Shown here: positions 1 to 11,559 of the stretch, piece after piece
How the letters are laid out: the number at the start of each line of letters is the position of its first letter
Position numbering within the stretch: position 1 is the stretch's first letter
DNA from: Rhizophagus sp. LPA8_4_AMF
Lineage: Eukaryota > Glomeromycota > Glomeromycetes > Glomerales > Glomeraceae
Reading direction: 5' to 3'
DNA: 51,807 nucleotides
Assembly: GCA_021464525.1 (NCBI GenBank)
Contig: JADRCO010000119.1
Location: 1-51,807 of the forward strand
Program-made: the position numbers and the translations under genes
Notes under the pieces: model-generated
What the model saw: only the letters and a program-made list of their open reading frames with translations
What the model was told of the DNA's origin: nothing
Databases searched by the model: none

Positions 1-74
1 TATATAATAAAAGCTTAAATTTTTATTACAAATATGCATTACGTAATAAAGGCTAGTAAAGTGCTCAATGATTT

Positions 75-117
75 AAAACATGTTTTAAAACGCAAAAATT
101 GTTTTAAAACATGTTTT
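75..117. repeat. Perfect 17-bp inverted repeat
   Basis: Two 17-base arms (75-91 and 101-117) are exact reverse complements around a 9-base spacer. Each arm contains the palindrome AAAACATGTTTT. It could form a hairpin or be the end of a small repeat element. No coding signal is nearby. Confidence 0.75.
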
Positions 118-668
118 TTGCCATCCCTAAATTTCCCTAAACTATAATGTCACGTTAATTGTTAAATAATTACATATTATTGTTTAGCTTTTTTAATGTT
201 CATAGTGAGAGTTAAAAAGTTAATATGTAAAAGTTTATATATAAAAATTTAATAAATAAGTTTATATAAGACTGAAAAGTTTATTATAAATGATTATTTT
301 GTCATATACTAATTATCTTATGTTGCATAAAATAAATGGATATGATATTCAATATGAAACCTACCTACATGGCTACAAATTATAAGATAAATAATCTACC
401 ATTACATTGGTTGAGTATAATAATTAAGATAATTACTAACACTTCAAATAAAATAAGATAATTTACTGATTTACTGTACTATACTTCACACATATTATAA
501 GAATATATTTGATTCCTAAATCCTAATATTTATAATAACCTGAAAATATATTTTTATTCTCCTTTATTGCTTACCTTAACCCTAAAATATACTTTTATTC
601 TTCTTATTGCTTCCTTTAATCTATTTCATAAACTATAAAATAATTTAAAATTATTAAAACTTCTTAAT
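118..668. other. Intergenic, no gene seen
   Basis: AT-rich sequence downstream of the minus-strand kinase gene. I see no conserved coding stretch, only short A/T tracts. Confidence 0.6.
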
Positions 669-3094
669 TCAATACAAACAAATAAACAAATAAATAAATG
701 TAACAAACTTTGTAAAATCGGTGATTTCTACTGAATTAGTGTTAATATTAACAAGTAATTGAGATGTATAAATAGCTTGTGTATGAGTAGGAAATTGTTT
801 AGATAAAAAATTTTCCTTTCTGTATACTTCTGTTTCTTTAAATTGCTCTTCAATTTCGTAGTGCTTTTGTTCCTTTTCCTTAAAATTTTGATCTAATGAA
901 TGATAAAAGAAATAAATTGATTCTTCTATTTCAATAGAATTTGGTCTATCATCTGGATTTGAATTCCAACACTTTTTCATTAAGTCAATATAACATGCTG
1001 GTACTATTTTCTTCTTAATTTCAGGTCTAGTTCCACCACAAATGTTAAGTGCTAGAAAATCATCATGAGCCAAATTACCAAATGGTTGCCTTCCAGTTGC
1101 TAAAAAATACATAATCATACTAAAACTATAAATATCTGCTGCTTGAGTATAAGGTTTTCCATTTAATACTTCTGGAGCTACATAAGTCATAATTCCATAA
1201 ATACTTATTTTATTAATATCATCAATTTTTCTACATAATCCCAAGTCAGAAATACATACATTGAAATCATGTACATTATCTGTTGAAAATAATATATTTC
1301 CTGTATGAAGATCACAATGAATCAACTGTTTTTGATGAATTTCTTTAAGGCTCTGAACAATATCAAGTAATACCTTTAATGCAACTGGCCAACTGAATTT
1401 CTCCCAATTATTATCTAACCAATTATTAAAATTTCCACCTTCTGCATAATCAAGGACCATAATATCTTTCTTTGTATTTGGGTCTTGAGTTATTCCATGT
1501 ATATTAATAATAGCTGAACTAGTATTTATTGCTAAATGTATTCTAATCTATAAAAACATACAAAGTAAAAATATTGTTAGATGAAAAAAGATAAATTCTA
1601 AAATACATAATGAAATTTCATACCTCATTTAGAAATTCATCAGTATAATTTTGAGAGTTGTGAAAACATTTTAGAGCAATTTTTTTATTGGATTTTCTTA
1701 TCCATTCCTTTTTATCATGAAGATAATATAATGGACCATCTTTCCATATTGCAGAATATACCATAGAAAAACCACCTTCCCCTATTTCTTTAATATTATT
1801 AAACTGATTGTATGGTATCAAATTAAAATTAATATTATTCAGTTCATTGTTTGCTCGCATTTCTTGCATAAAATTATCAATTTTTTCATTTATAAGATGA
1901 CGACATGGGTTATACCATTCATACCGCATATCTATGTATATTTCATCACATTTTACACATTTTTCATGATATTTATCTTGAATAACCATAACATAAACTT
2001 TTGTACGAGGATTTTGGGATATTCCATATATAAGATTATCATCATAATAATTGATTGAATATGTTTTAACCTATTAAAGTATAAAAAAATATCAGACAAA
2101 AAAAACAAATTAAAATCAATAGGAAATTTCGTACCTCATTTAGAAAAAATTCATTAGTTGCATTTTGCAAACATTTCAAAGCAATTTTTTTATTTGGCTC
2201 TCTCGTCCATCCAGTCGTATATTCATAATGTAACGGGCCATCCTTCCATATTGCTGAATATACCACACAAGCATTACCTTCGCCTATATTATTAATATTA
2301 TCAAACTGATCATATGGTATCCATTCAAATACTATAGTACATGGATTACTAATACTTAATTGCATTTCTTGAATGTAGTCATCGATTTCTTTATTTCCAC
2401 TGTTACAATTTATAAAATTTTTTCTTATAAGATTAATATGGCATGAGTTACACCATTTATGTTCTATTTTTGTGCTACAACAAATTTTACAATATTTTTC
2501 AAAATATTCATTATGGAGAATCATAATATAATCTTTAGTATCTGGATTTTGAGAGATTCCATATATTTTAAGGATATTATTTGAACAATCAACTGAATAT
2601 GTTTTAGCCTATTATAAAGAATTTTATTGTTAAAATTTTTTTTTTTTTAAAAAAAATAAATTAAATTAAAATTTTCGTACCTCACTTAAAAATTTGTTAG
2701 TATTATCTTGTAAGCTAAACAAATTTTTTAAAGCAACTTTTTTACTTGACACTCTTGTTAATTTCTTTTTAAAGTAACTATAACTTAATGGACCATCCTT
2801 CCATATTGCCGAATATACTTTAGAAGAATCACCTTTTACGTCTTCAATAATGTTATAGAACTGATTGTATGGTATCCATTCTAATATTATATCATCTGGA
2901 TTATTAATTTTTAATTGCATTTCTTGAATATAATTATCAATTTTTTCGTTTCCACTGGTCCAATTTACAAAATTTTTTCCTAAATATTTTACTAGACATG
3001 ATTTACACCATTCAGACTCCGCATTTAAATCATCCCCATAATATTCATCACACTTTTCACATCGTCCACAATGAATTTGTGATGACGATGACAT
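669..3094 (-). CDS. TKL-like kinase with three N-lobe modules and one C-lobe
   Basis: Four-exon model: 3094-2681, 2608-2135, 2070-1624, 1547-669. All introns are GT-AG and phase 0, giving about 737 residues. Exon 1 starts with a Cys-rich segment (CEKC then WCKSC), the EWIPYNQF signature and a kinase N-lobe. Exons 2 and 3 each carry the beta4-beta5 hinge of the preceding lobe, another Cys-rich segment and another N-lobe (KVALK, KIALK, KIALK). Exon 4 is the only C-lobe: HCDLHTGNIL replaces HRD, SDLG replaces DFG, then APE and SFSMIMYF. The glycine loop is intact only in the third lobe (GEGGFS); the others read VKGDSS and GEGNAC. Only lobe 3 is likely to bind ATP. The 414/474/447-base symmetric exons point to tandem exon duplication. 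The C-terminal tail keeps YTSQLL, a shared tail motif of this kinase family, so the stop is plausible. An alternative is one gene plus stranded duplicate exons. Confidence 0.75.
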
Positions 3095-3486
3095 TATACT
3101 TTGAAGTCTTTGAAGTCGTAAAGCGTAAAAATAATGGATGTCAAACTTTGTTATTACAATCGTTAAAAGCTACAAATTTCATACAAATTAAAAAGTATAT
3201 ATATTTATATATGTGTCAGAACCGGATATATACTATAATATACGGGGCATAAAAATTTTTTACTAGAATTTTGAAGAATCGTTTTTTTTTTTTTCAAAAA
3301 AAAAAAATAATAATAAACGAACGCCATGCTGCAGATCAAATGCATCGGAAAAAACATGACCCGGTACCGAAGACTACACTCGTGTTACTAATTTGATTGT
3401 ATTACATACATATTATTGTATTACATATATGCAGGCGACAAAAAATTTTTTAAATTTTTTTCTTTTTTTTTTGATAACTGATAATT
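3095..3486. promoter_or_regulatory. Shared divergent promoter region
   Basis: About 390 bases separate the start codons of two oppositely transcribed kinase genes. The stretch holds TATA-like tracts around 3197-3245 and a repeated TTGTATTACATA-type motif near 3397-3428. The assignment rests on gene arrangement only. Confidence 0.45.
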
Positions 3487-6400
3487 ATGGATGAAAATTC
3501 AGCTAATGGTGGGCAAGCACCTGGTGAAGAGGTCATATCAATAGAAACAGAAAACTCAAAATTTTTGCCATGTTTTTTATCGCTTATAGAAGAAGTAAGC
3601 AATATATATGATGAAATGGTAGAAATATGTCAAACAGCAAAACATAATAAAGAGTCTTGTGAATTAATATTAAGTAGAATAGAAAAAGTTGACATGGCTT
3701 TGAGTAATCTGAAAACTTACAAAAAAGAAAATATAAAATATTTTTCGGAAGAAAATAATAATAATATGCGTAAATTAGTTACTATTATAGGTAAAATACG
3801 TGAATCTCTCGCAAAAATTTCTCAATTTGAAAACCATAAAGAAGTTTCTGAAGTTTTAAATAATGAATTTTATTCTACGGTTCAACTACTGGATTTGGAT
3901 TTAGAAAATCCATTTTCAAAATTTTTACCACATGATGAAAAATTGAAATTCAAGCCGCTTATAAGAGAAGTGACCAAAATATATGACGAGATATCAGAAA
4001 TACATCAATCAGCTCAATATAATAAAAAAACAAGTTTGTTAATGTTGAAAAAAGTAGAAATAGCTGTTACGGCTTTGAATAATTTAAGAATTCATAGCAA
4101 GGAAAATTTTAGATATCTTTCAAGAGAAAATTATACTAATTTATGTAGTTTAATTACGATTATTGGTAAAATACGTAAATTACTGGCAGAAATTTCTCGG
4201 TTCGAAAGTTATCAGAAGTTTATTCAGACTGAAAAAAATATTGAAATTTTTAAAGGTTTAAATAATGATTTTAATTCTACTGTTCGACTTCTGGATTTTT
4301 CTTTAATAATTTCACCTACTGGTTCACTAGTTTGTACCGGAACAGAATCCGCATCTAAAATAGAAGTACCATTTGCAAGTTTTTCACCACTTATAGAAGA
4401 AGTGAACAGATTATGTAATGATATAGATAAAATACATAAGAATGCGCAATATAATAAAAAAACATGTGAGGCAATGTTAGAAAGAGTACGAATAGCTAAC
4501 ACAGATTTAGAAAATTTAAAAATTCGAAATTTAGAATTTTTTTCGAAAAAAAATATTAATAATTTTCATAATTTAGTAGCTGTTATTAATGAGATGCGCC
4601 ATTTTCTTGCAGATATTTCTCAAGGTTCTAAAAAATATGTTCAAGCTAAAGATATTAATGAAAAATTTATTAACTTGATCGACGAATTTGAAACCGCTAT
4701 TCGACTTCTGCAATTTCATTTAATTATTTATTTTGCTGCACGTGATAATGATGATGAGAATAAAAGGATTAGAGCTGATATCGAAGAGGTAAATACCAAT
4801 CAATCCTTTCAACCGGTTTTATTTTTTTTTAAAACAAATTTACTCAACGTATATTTAACTAAAATTAGGAATGGATCAAAAAGAAAATAGAAGATGCAGA
4901 TATTCTTTATTTTGAATATAGCAAATTTATTAAAATTGAGGAGATTGGCAAAGGAGGATTCGGTATTGTAAATAAGGCGGAAACTAGTGATAAAAAACTA
5001 GTTGCACTAAAAGGTCTCATCGAAAAGAAAAGTTCAAAATTTGAAGAAAATGTTATTAAAAGTTTTGTAGAAGAAGTAAGAACTATATTTAAATCCATTA
5101 TATTATACACTGGGCGTGCAATAGAAAATATTAATGTTACCTTTTTTTAGTTAAAACTCCTTCGCACTATTAGCTATCACGATAATATCAATAGTTTTCT
5201 TGGGATAACAAAAGGTATGTATTGTATCAAGATTTTAAATAATTTAAATAGTCTTCAAATATATCTAATGATTTAATGAGTAGATAACGATGAGAATTAT
5301 ATTATGGTATTGGAATATGCCAATAATGGAAATCTAAGAGATTATTTAAAAGGAAAAATTGATTCATTACGATGGGAAAATAAGATTCAAATGGCGTTGG
5401 ATATCACATGTGGATTAAAATGTTTACATTCTAAGGACATAATCCACAGAGACTTGGTAAATTAGTAATTTAATTTTGCTATATTTGCTTAAATGATAAT
5501 TTTTTAATAATATTACCGATTATTTTTATAGCATTCAAAAAATATATTAGTGAATGGTGGTAAATTGTTAATTGCAGACTTTGGATTATCTAAACAAATA
5601 ACAGAAGCTACATCTAATTCAAAAGCTAATAGCATTGGAATTATTGAATATGTTGAACCACAATGTTTAAGGAGTGTACAAAATGCACGCTCCATTTATA
5701 AAAAGGATAAAAGGTCTGATGTCTATAGTTTAGGTGTTTTATTATGGGAAATTACAAGCAAGCATCCTCCTTTTCACAATATAGAAGACCGAGGTGTATT
5801 ATGTCTACAAATTTGTTATTCGAATCTTAGAGAAGAGCCAATTGATGGTACACCTTTAGAGTATAGTCGACTTTATCAAAAATGTTGGGATGGTGATCCT
5901 GAGAAGAGACCCGACGTTGATAAAGTATATAATGAAATTTCAAGTCAATTTAATAAGGTAATTTATTTATTTAAAAAAAAAAAAAATTTAGATTCTATTT
6001 CTTCTAAGAAATTACTCATGATGAATTACCGCATTAAAAACTAGGTATTGATCGAAAGGAAAATGAAAGAAGAAAACATTCATTATTTTGAATATAGTGA
6101 ATTTAACGAAATTAAAAAAATCAGTGAAGGAGGATTTGGTATTGTGAATAGAGCAGAAACTAATGACAAAAAGCAAGTTGCACTAAAATATCTCATCGAA
6201 AAGGAAAGTTCCAGATTTGAAGAGAAATTTATTGAAAATTATGTAAAAAAGGTGATAATTGTCTTTAAATTTATCGTATTATATAGTAAATATATGTAAT
6301 AGTAATTGATATATTTCTTTTTTAGTTAAAACACTGCATGGTTGGTTGTCATGATAACATCAATAGTTTTCTTGGAATATCAAAAGGTTTGTGGTAATAT

Positions 6401-7247
6401 TTTTAAATAGCTACAGTATATTTGTAAAATTCCGTTCTAACTTAATTATATTGAATAGATGATACTGGTTGTATCATGGTACTGGAATACGCCAATGGTG
6501 GAAATCTGAGAGATTTTTTAAAAGAAAAATTTAATTCATTACGATGGGAAAATAAGATTCAAATGGCGTTGGATATTACATGTGGATTAAGATATTTACA
6601 TTCTAAGGACATAATTCATAGAAATTTGGTAAATAAGATAAATAATTTTTGTGATATTTTGTTTAAATTATAAAAATTTCTAATAACAATAATAATCATC
6701 TTCATAGCACTCAAATAATATATTATTACATAATCGTAAATTATTAATTGCGGACATTGTGTTATCAGAAGCTACATTTAAATTCGGAAGAATACCTAAA
6801 ACAAAAGACGAAAAAAAACATGAACCAACGGGAAATAAAATTGAAATTATTGGATATATTGACCCACAATTTTGTAAGGATAAAAATTATAAAAGAGATA
6901 AAAAGTCCGATATCTATAGTTTAGGTGTTTTATTATGGGAAATTAGAAGTGGACGTCCTCCTTTTTATAACATCTCTCAAAAAGGAGATAATTTACGTGA
7001 CGACATGGGCCATAAGGATCTTACAATTGATGATACACCTTTAGAATATCAACAACTTTATGAAAAATGTTGGGATGGTGATCCAGAGAAAAGACCAGAC
7101 GCTAATCAAGTTTACAATGAAATTTTAAGTCAGTCTAATACCAATGGTACCCACGAAAAACATGAAGATTTCTTAGATTCCCCAATGACTTCTGATAGTT
7201 ATAATATACAATCAGATCAGCTTTCCTTAGGAGACGATTTTCTGTGA
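3487..7247 (+). CDS. Triple MLKL/HeLo-like four-helix protein fused to tandem kinase-pseudokinase
   Basis: Nine-exon model: 3487-4788, 4869-5075, 5151-5214, 5284-5456, 5532-5957, 6045-6251, 6326-6386, 6459-6628, 6708-7247, about 1049 residues. Residues 29-140, 155-275 and 298-416 are three copies of a helical domain of about 115 residues. Its pattern (IYDEI helix, NKK.C.L..RV, F..EN, IIGKIR..LAEI, then F..LINEFE..IRLLQ) resembles the MLKL N-terminal four-helix bundle. Kinase 1 (435-724) is complete: GKGGFG 461-466, Lys482, HRD 579-581, Asn586, DFG 598-600. Kinase 2 (725-1049) keeps SEGGFG and Lys772, but HRD is HRN (867-869) and DFG is DIV (886-888), so it is probably a pseudokinase. Exon sizes of the two kinases match (207 and 207; 64 and 61; 173 and 170), showing internal duplication. 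Known role of MLKL: membrane permeabilisation controlled by its kinase-like domain; the role here is inferred. The 87-base intron at 5958-6044 is what joins the kinases; if it is not used, kinase 2 would be a separate gene. Confidence 0.8.
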
Positions 7248-7985
7248 TTGAAAATTAAGAATAATTTTAATTAATATGAATTATTTTTTAGTCCTTTTTT
7301 TTATCAAGAATGATATTATCAAGGACTTAATAATTACACTATAAATATGATAAACAACAATTATTAGTATAATGGCACAACAAGAGATTTAAAGATAGAG
7401 ATTTGATATATAAAAATTCTTTATAATAATGTATTTTCTGTTTTGTTTCATGTAAATATTGTTTATTTTATTCTTATATTTCAACTTGAAAAATATATAA
7501 TTCCAAAAAATTTGTATTTTTATGAAATTATTTACTTATTTATGACAGAAAATTATTCATAACCATAAATAAATTTATATGGTAAATTTTTTAATTCGGT
7601 AAACGTTAAACAATAGTAAATTTGATTGATCTTATTTTCGTAAAATGCTGGAAGTTCAAAGTTCTGCTTCTTTCTAATTATGGTAATCATCTGAAGTTGT
7701 ATCAAATTTAAAATTTATTTTTTTTGAATGTATTGACGTGAGGAGTAATACGACTTAAATTATATCATGTAGGTATTTTTAATTGAAATTTTTTAATGTT
7801 TTCTCCAGACTTACGATGGCTTGTTTGCAATTTGAACTTCTTATTTTTCTTTAATAATTCTAAACAAATTAAGGAGAGATTTTTATAAGATATCACGTTA
7901 GATAGAATTATAAATTGTAACGATCTAAATAGAGTACAAACACTGTTGGCATGACCATCGATAATAAGTTTCTTCAAGAGAAAAT
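7248..7985. other. Intergenic, little visible
   Basis: AT-rich spacer after the tandem-kinase gene. I see no confident coding sequence. The reverse-strand frame at 7765-7977 has no recognisable domain. Confidence 0.5.
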
Positions 7986-7989
7986 CATA

Positions 7990-8290
7990 TCAATTTTAGC
8001 AAGTAACTTGCTATTACTGGCAATTAATTTTCTGAATTGAAAGGTTTTCTAAAGATGTTAAAGAAAAGTTTGTGATTTAAATTTCTGCGATTGTTTTGAA
8101 TTATTTGTTCTAATAGATATCGAACCTGTGATGAAATAGAAAAAGCATTGCGTTAAGTTTTTAAAATAAATTCAAAGAAATTCATCAATCCGAATAATGT
8201 GAATAGATAATATTGAATATTTTATTGAAATATGCAAATGAAGGAAGTTTTAAGAGACTATTTAAAAGAAATTTGATGCATTACTCGACT
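7990..8290 (+). pseudogene. Relic of a kinase hinge region from the same family
   Basis: The stretch near 8197-8275 aligns base by base with the hinge exon of the neighbouring kinases (the exon that encodes VLEYAN.GNLRDYLK), including the GAATAG splice acceptor, but frames are lost. The preceding 150 bases share words with the larger relic near 11.85 kb. It is a small leftover of another copy of the 3487/8505 family. Confidence 0.6.
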
Positions 8291-8504
8291 TATTCGTGGA
8301 CTGCGTATATATAATGCTGTTAGTATGCTGTTCTTGATTGTAATGTTGAACACTCAAAAGCGTAGTAAATAAGCAACGATGATATGCTGATCTTAAAAAG
8401 TTATATAGGAAGGTGATACGGCATTTGTGATACTTATTTTCTAGTATATATATCAATGATTTTTTTTTTCTTTCCATAATTAATAAAAAATTTTCTTTTT
8501 AATT

Positions 8505-10758
8505 ATGAATGAAAATAATAATAAAAATTTAGTTGACGGTAATCAAGCACCAACATCTGATAATGTTGTAGATACTGTAGCAAAAGGTTTAATGAATTCA
8601 GAATCGAATTTTTTACAATTAATAGAAGAAGTGACCAAAATATATAATGAAATAGTAGAAATATATCAAACAGCTGAACGAAATAAAAAAATATGTGAGG
8701 ATATATTAAATAGGGTACAAGTAGCTGAAGCATCTGTAAGAAATTTAAAAGATCGTAAAGAATTTTTTACAGAAGAGAATTATATTAAATTATATCGATT
8801 AGTTAATATTATACGTAAAATGCGACAATTTCTTGTAGAAATTACTCAATTAAAAGGTCTTAAGAAATATATTCATAGTAAAGCTATACAAGAAATTTTT
8901 AATAATTTAATTAATGAATTTGAAGCTACCATACGAATTTTACAAGTTTCTATAGAATCATCAACTAGCGCAGAAGAATTAACGCTCAGTACAGTTTGTG
9001 CTGGTAGAGAAGCTGCATCTAAAGTAGAAATACCATTCGCAGATTTTTTACAACTTATAGATGAAGTGACTAAATTATATAATGAAATAGTAGAAATATA
9101 TCAAAAAGCTGAACATAATAAAAGAATATGTGAAGCAATGTTAAATAGAGTAAAGATAGCTGATACGGCTTTAAAAAATTTAAGAATTCGAAATTTGGAT
9201 TTTTTTTCAAAAAAAAATTATGATAACTTTCGTAATTTGGTTATTATCATTAAGGATATACGTCAATTTCTTATAGAAATTACTAAATCAAGTGGATTTG
9301 AAAAACTTACGGGAACTTCATCAATTAACGAAAATTTCAGTAATTTGATTGATAAATTTGAATCTGCTATTAAACCTTTGCAATTTTCTTTAATTATTTA
9401 TTTTAATGCTGATGATTATAAAAAGGTTAAAACTGATGTCAAAGATTTAACTGCTGAGGTAAATTATTTATTTCAATAAAATAGTTTATTATATTCTTTT
9501 TTTTCTATTTACTCACGATATATACTATACTTAAAAATTAGGAATGGATTAAAAAGAAAATGAAAGAAGAAGATATCAAATATTTTGAGTACAGTGAATT
9601 TAACAAAATTAAAAAAATTGGTGAAGGAGGATTTGGTGTTGTGAATAAAGCGGAAACTAATGATAAAGTACAAGTTGCACTAAAAGGTCTCATCGAAAAG
9701 AAAAGTTCAAACATTGAAGAGAATGTTATTGAAAGCTTTGTAAAGGAGGTGAGAACTGTATTTTAGATTCCTTGTATAGTGAGGCGTTTAATTAACATGG
9801 TCCTTTTCTTAGCTAAAGAACCTGCGTAAGGTTGATCACCATGATAATATCATTAGTTTTCTTGGAATATCAAAAGGTTTGCATTAAGATTTTTTAAATA
9901 GTTTATTTAATTGACCCTTTATCAGCTAATTCATTACCGGTAAACCATAAAATTCAACCTAACTTTTAATTATATTTTAATTTAAATGAATAGATGATAT
10001 TGGTTATGTCATGGTATTAGAATTCGCCAATGAAGGAAATTTAAGGGATTATTTAAAAAGAAAATTCGATTCATTGCAGTGGGAAAATAAGATTCGAATG
10101 GCGTTGGATATTACATGTGGATTAAAATGTTTACACTCTAACGACATAATCCATAGAGACTTGGTAAATCATTAATTTATTTATTATAATAGTTTTATTA
10201 TAAAACTACTTTAATTAATATTATAATTATTCTTTAAAGCACTCAAAAAATATATTAGTAAATAATGGTAGACTATTAATTGCAGATTTTGGATTATCTA
10301 AGCGATTAACGGAAGTTACATCTAATTCAAAATCTAATAATATTGGAATTATTGAATATGTTGAACCACGATGTTTAAGGAGTGTAAATTATGTAAAAGA
10401 TAAAAGGTCTGATGTATATAGTTTAGGTGTTTTATTATGGGAGATTACAAGTGGGCATCCTCCCTTTTGTTCGGTAGAACGAGATATGTTGGGTTATCAC
10501 ATTAGCTGCGAGAATCTTAGAGAAGATTCAATTAATGATACGCCTTTTGAGTATAGTCGACTTTATCAAAAATGTTGGGATGGTGATCCAGAGAAAAGAC
10601 CTAATGTTAATGAAGTATACATTGAAATTAATGAAATTTCACGTCAATTTAATGCCAATGATATTAACGAACAACAAGAAGAATCATTAGTTACATCTGT
10701 CAGTGATTATTTATATAAACAATCGGGCCAAGATTTATGCCTGACTGATGACCTGTAA
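8505..10758 (+). CDS. Double MLKL/HeLo-like four-helix protein fused to a kinase
   Basis: Five-exon model: 8505-9458, 9542-9748, 9813-9876, 9994-10163, 10240-10758, about 637 residues. Exon 1 encodes two MLKL-type four-helix domains (residues 36-150 and 180-300). The segment around residues 120-148 (KKYIHSK, then INEFEATIRILQ) corresponds to the last helix and brace of that fold. The kinase is intact: GEGGFG, catalytic Lys366, HRD 462-464, NIL, DFG 481-483, EP in place of APE, SDVYSLGVLLWE. The start context (aattATG) and every kinase exon boundary match the upstream paralogue, so the two are tandem duplicates. This copy has one fewer helical domain and no pseudokinase. There is no predicted signal peptide or classical membrane helix. 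It could act as the partner or regulator of the larger protein; that is inference. Confidence 0.85.
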
Positions 10759-11559
10759 TCAAAATCACATCAATGACGTTTAATTATTAACACATTTACC
10801 GGCTTAAAAAATTAACGAAAAAAATTGTTGTGAATTTGTTATAATATTTTTAAATAATTTTTAATAAATTCAAGTGATATTAGTAAGAAACTTGAACTGA
10901 TAAGATGAAAGAAAAGATTTAATAAAGCAATACGTGATCGTGATGTGAATAATGTATTATAAACCTACTATAAATACAAAAAAGAAAGCAATCGGATAGA
11001 ATATAGAGATTTTTTTTATTTATCTAAATTATGTTCATTTTATTTGGCTTTAAAGCTGGGACCGAGAAATCAACAATTACAAATTTACTTTTTTTTCCTT
11101 TCTTCTGTATTATTAGTTAACGTGAATTTAAGCTAAAATTCTTTTAATTCTAATTACGTAAAAGCACGAAACCCGGGATCCCATCTTGAGATATTGACAA
11201 AGAAATAACGAAATTTTTGTAATTAAAAACAATTTATGGCAGAATGCGCAAAATTACACATAAAATCAATAATCAACTGAAATCTTTACATTAAATAGTA
11301 AAATTGTCTTTGATAATTTATTTACATATTAAAGTGCCAATGTGTAAAATAATGTAAATTTTCTCTTTTGCATCAAACGATGCTTCAATGCATCGATTTA
11401 TGCAAGTTTTGATCAGAATAAATTTTTTTTTCTTGAAATCCTTCCATTACTGATAAGTGATAAATGATAACACATGTTTACAGTAGTTTGACAAGATGTT
11501 GTGATCAGTACATGTACTAAAAGTACCATAATTTCTTTTATAATGATTGTTGATGCGTC
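10759..11559. other. Intergenic, no gene seen
   Basis: AT-rich spacer between the double four-helix kinase gene and a decayed relative. Nothing recognisable. Confidence 0.5.
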
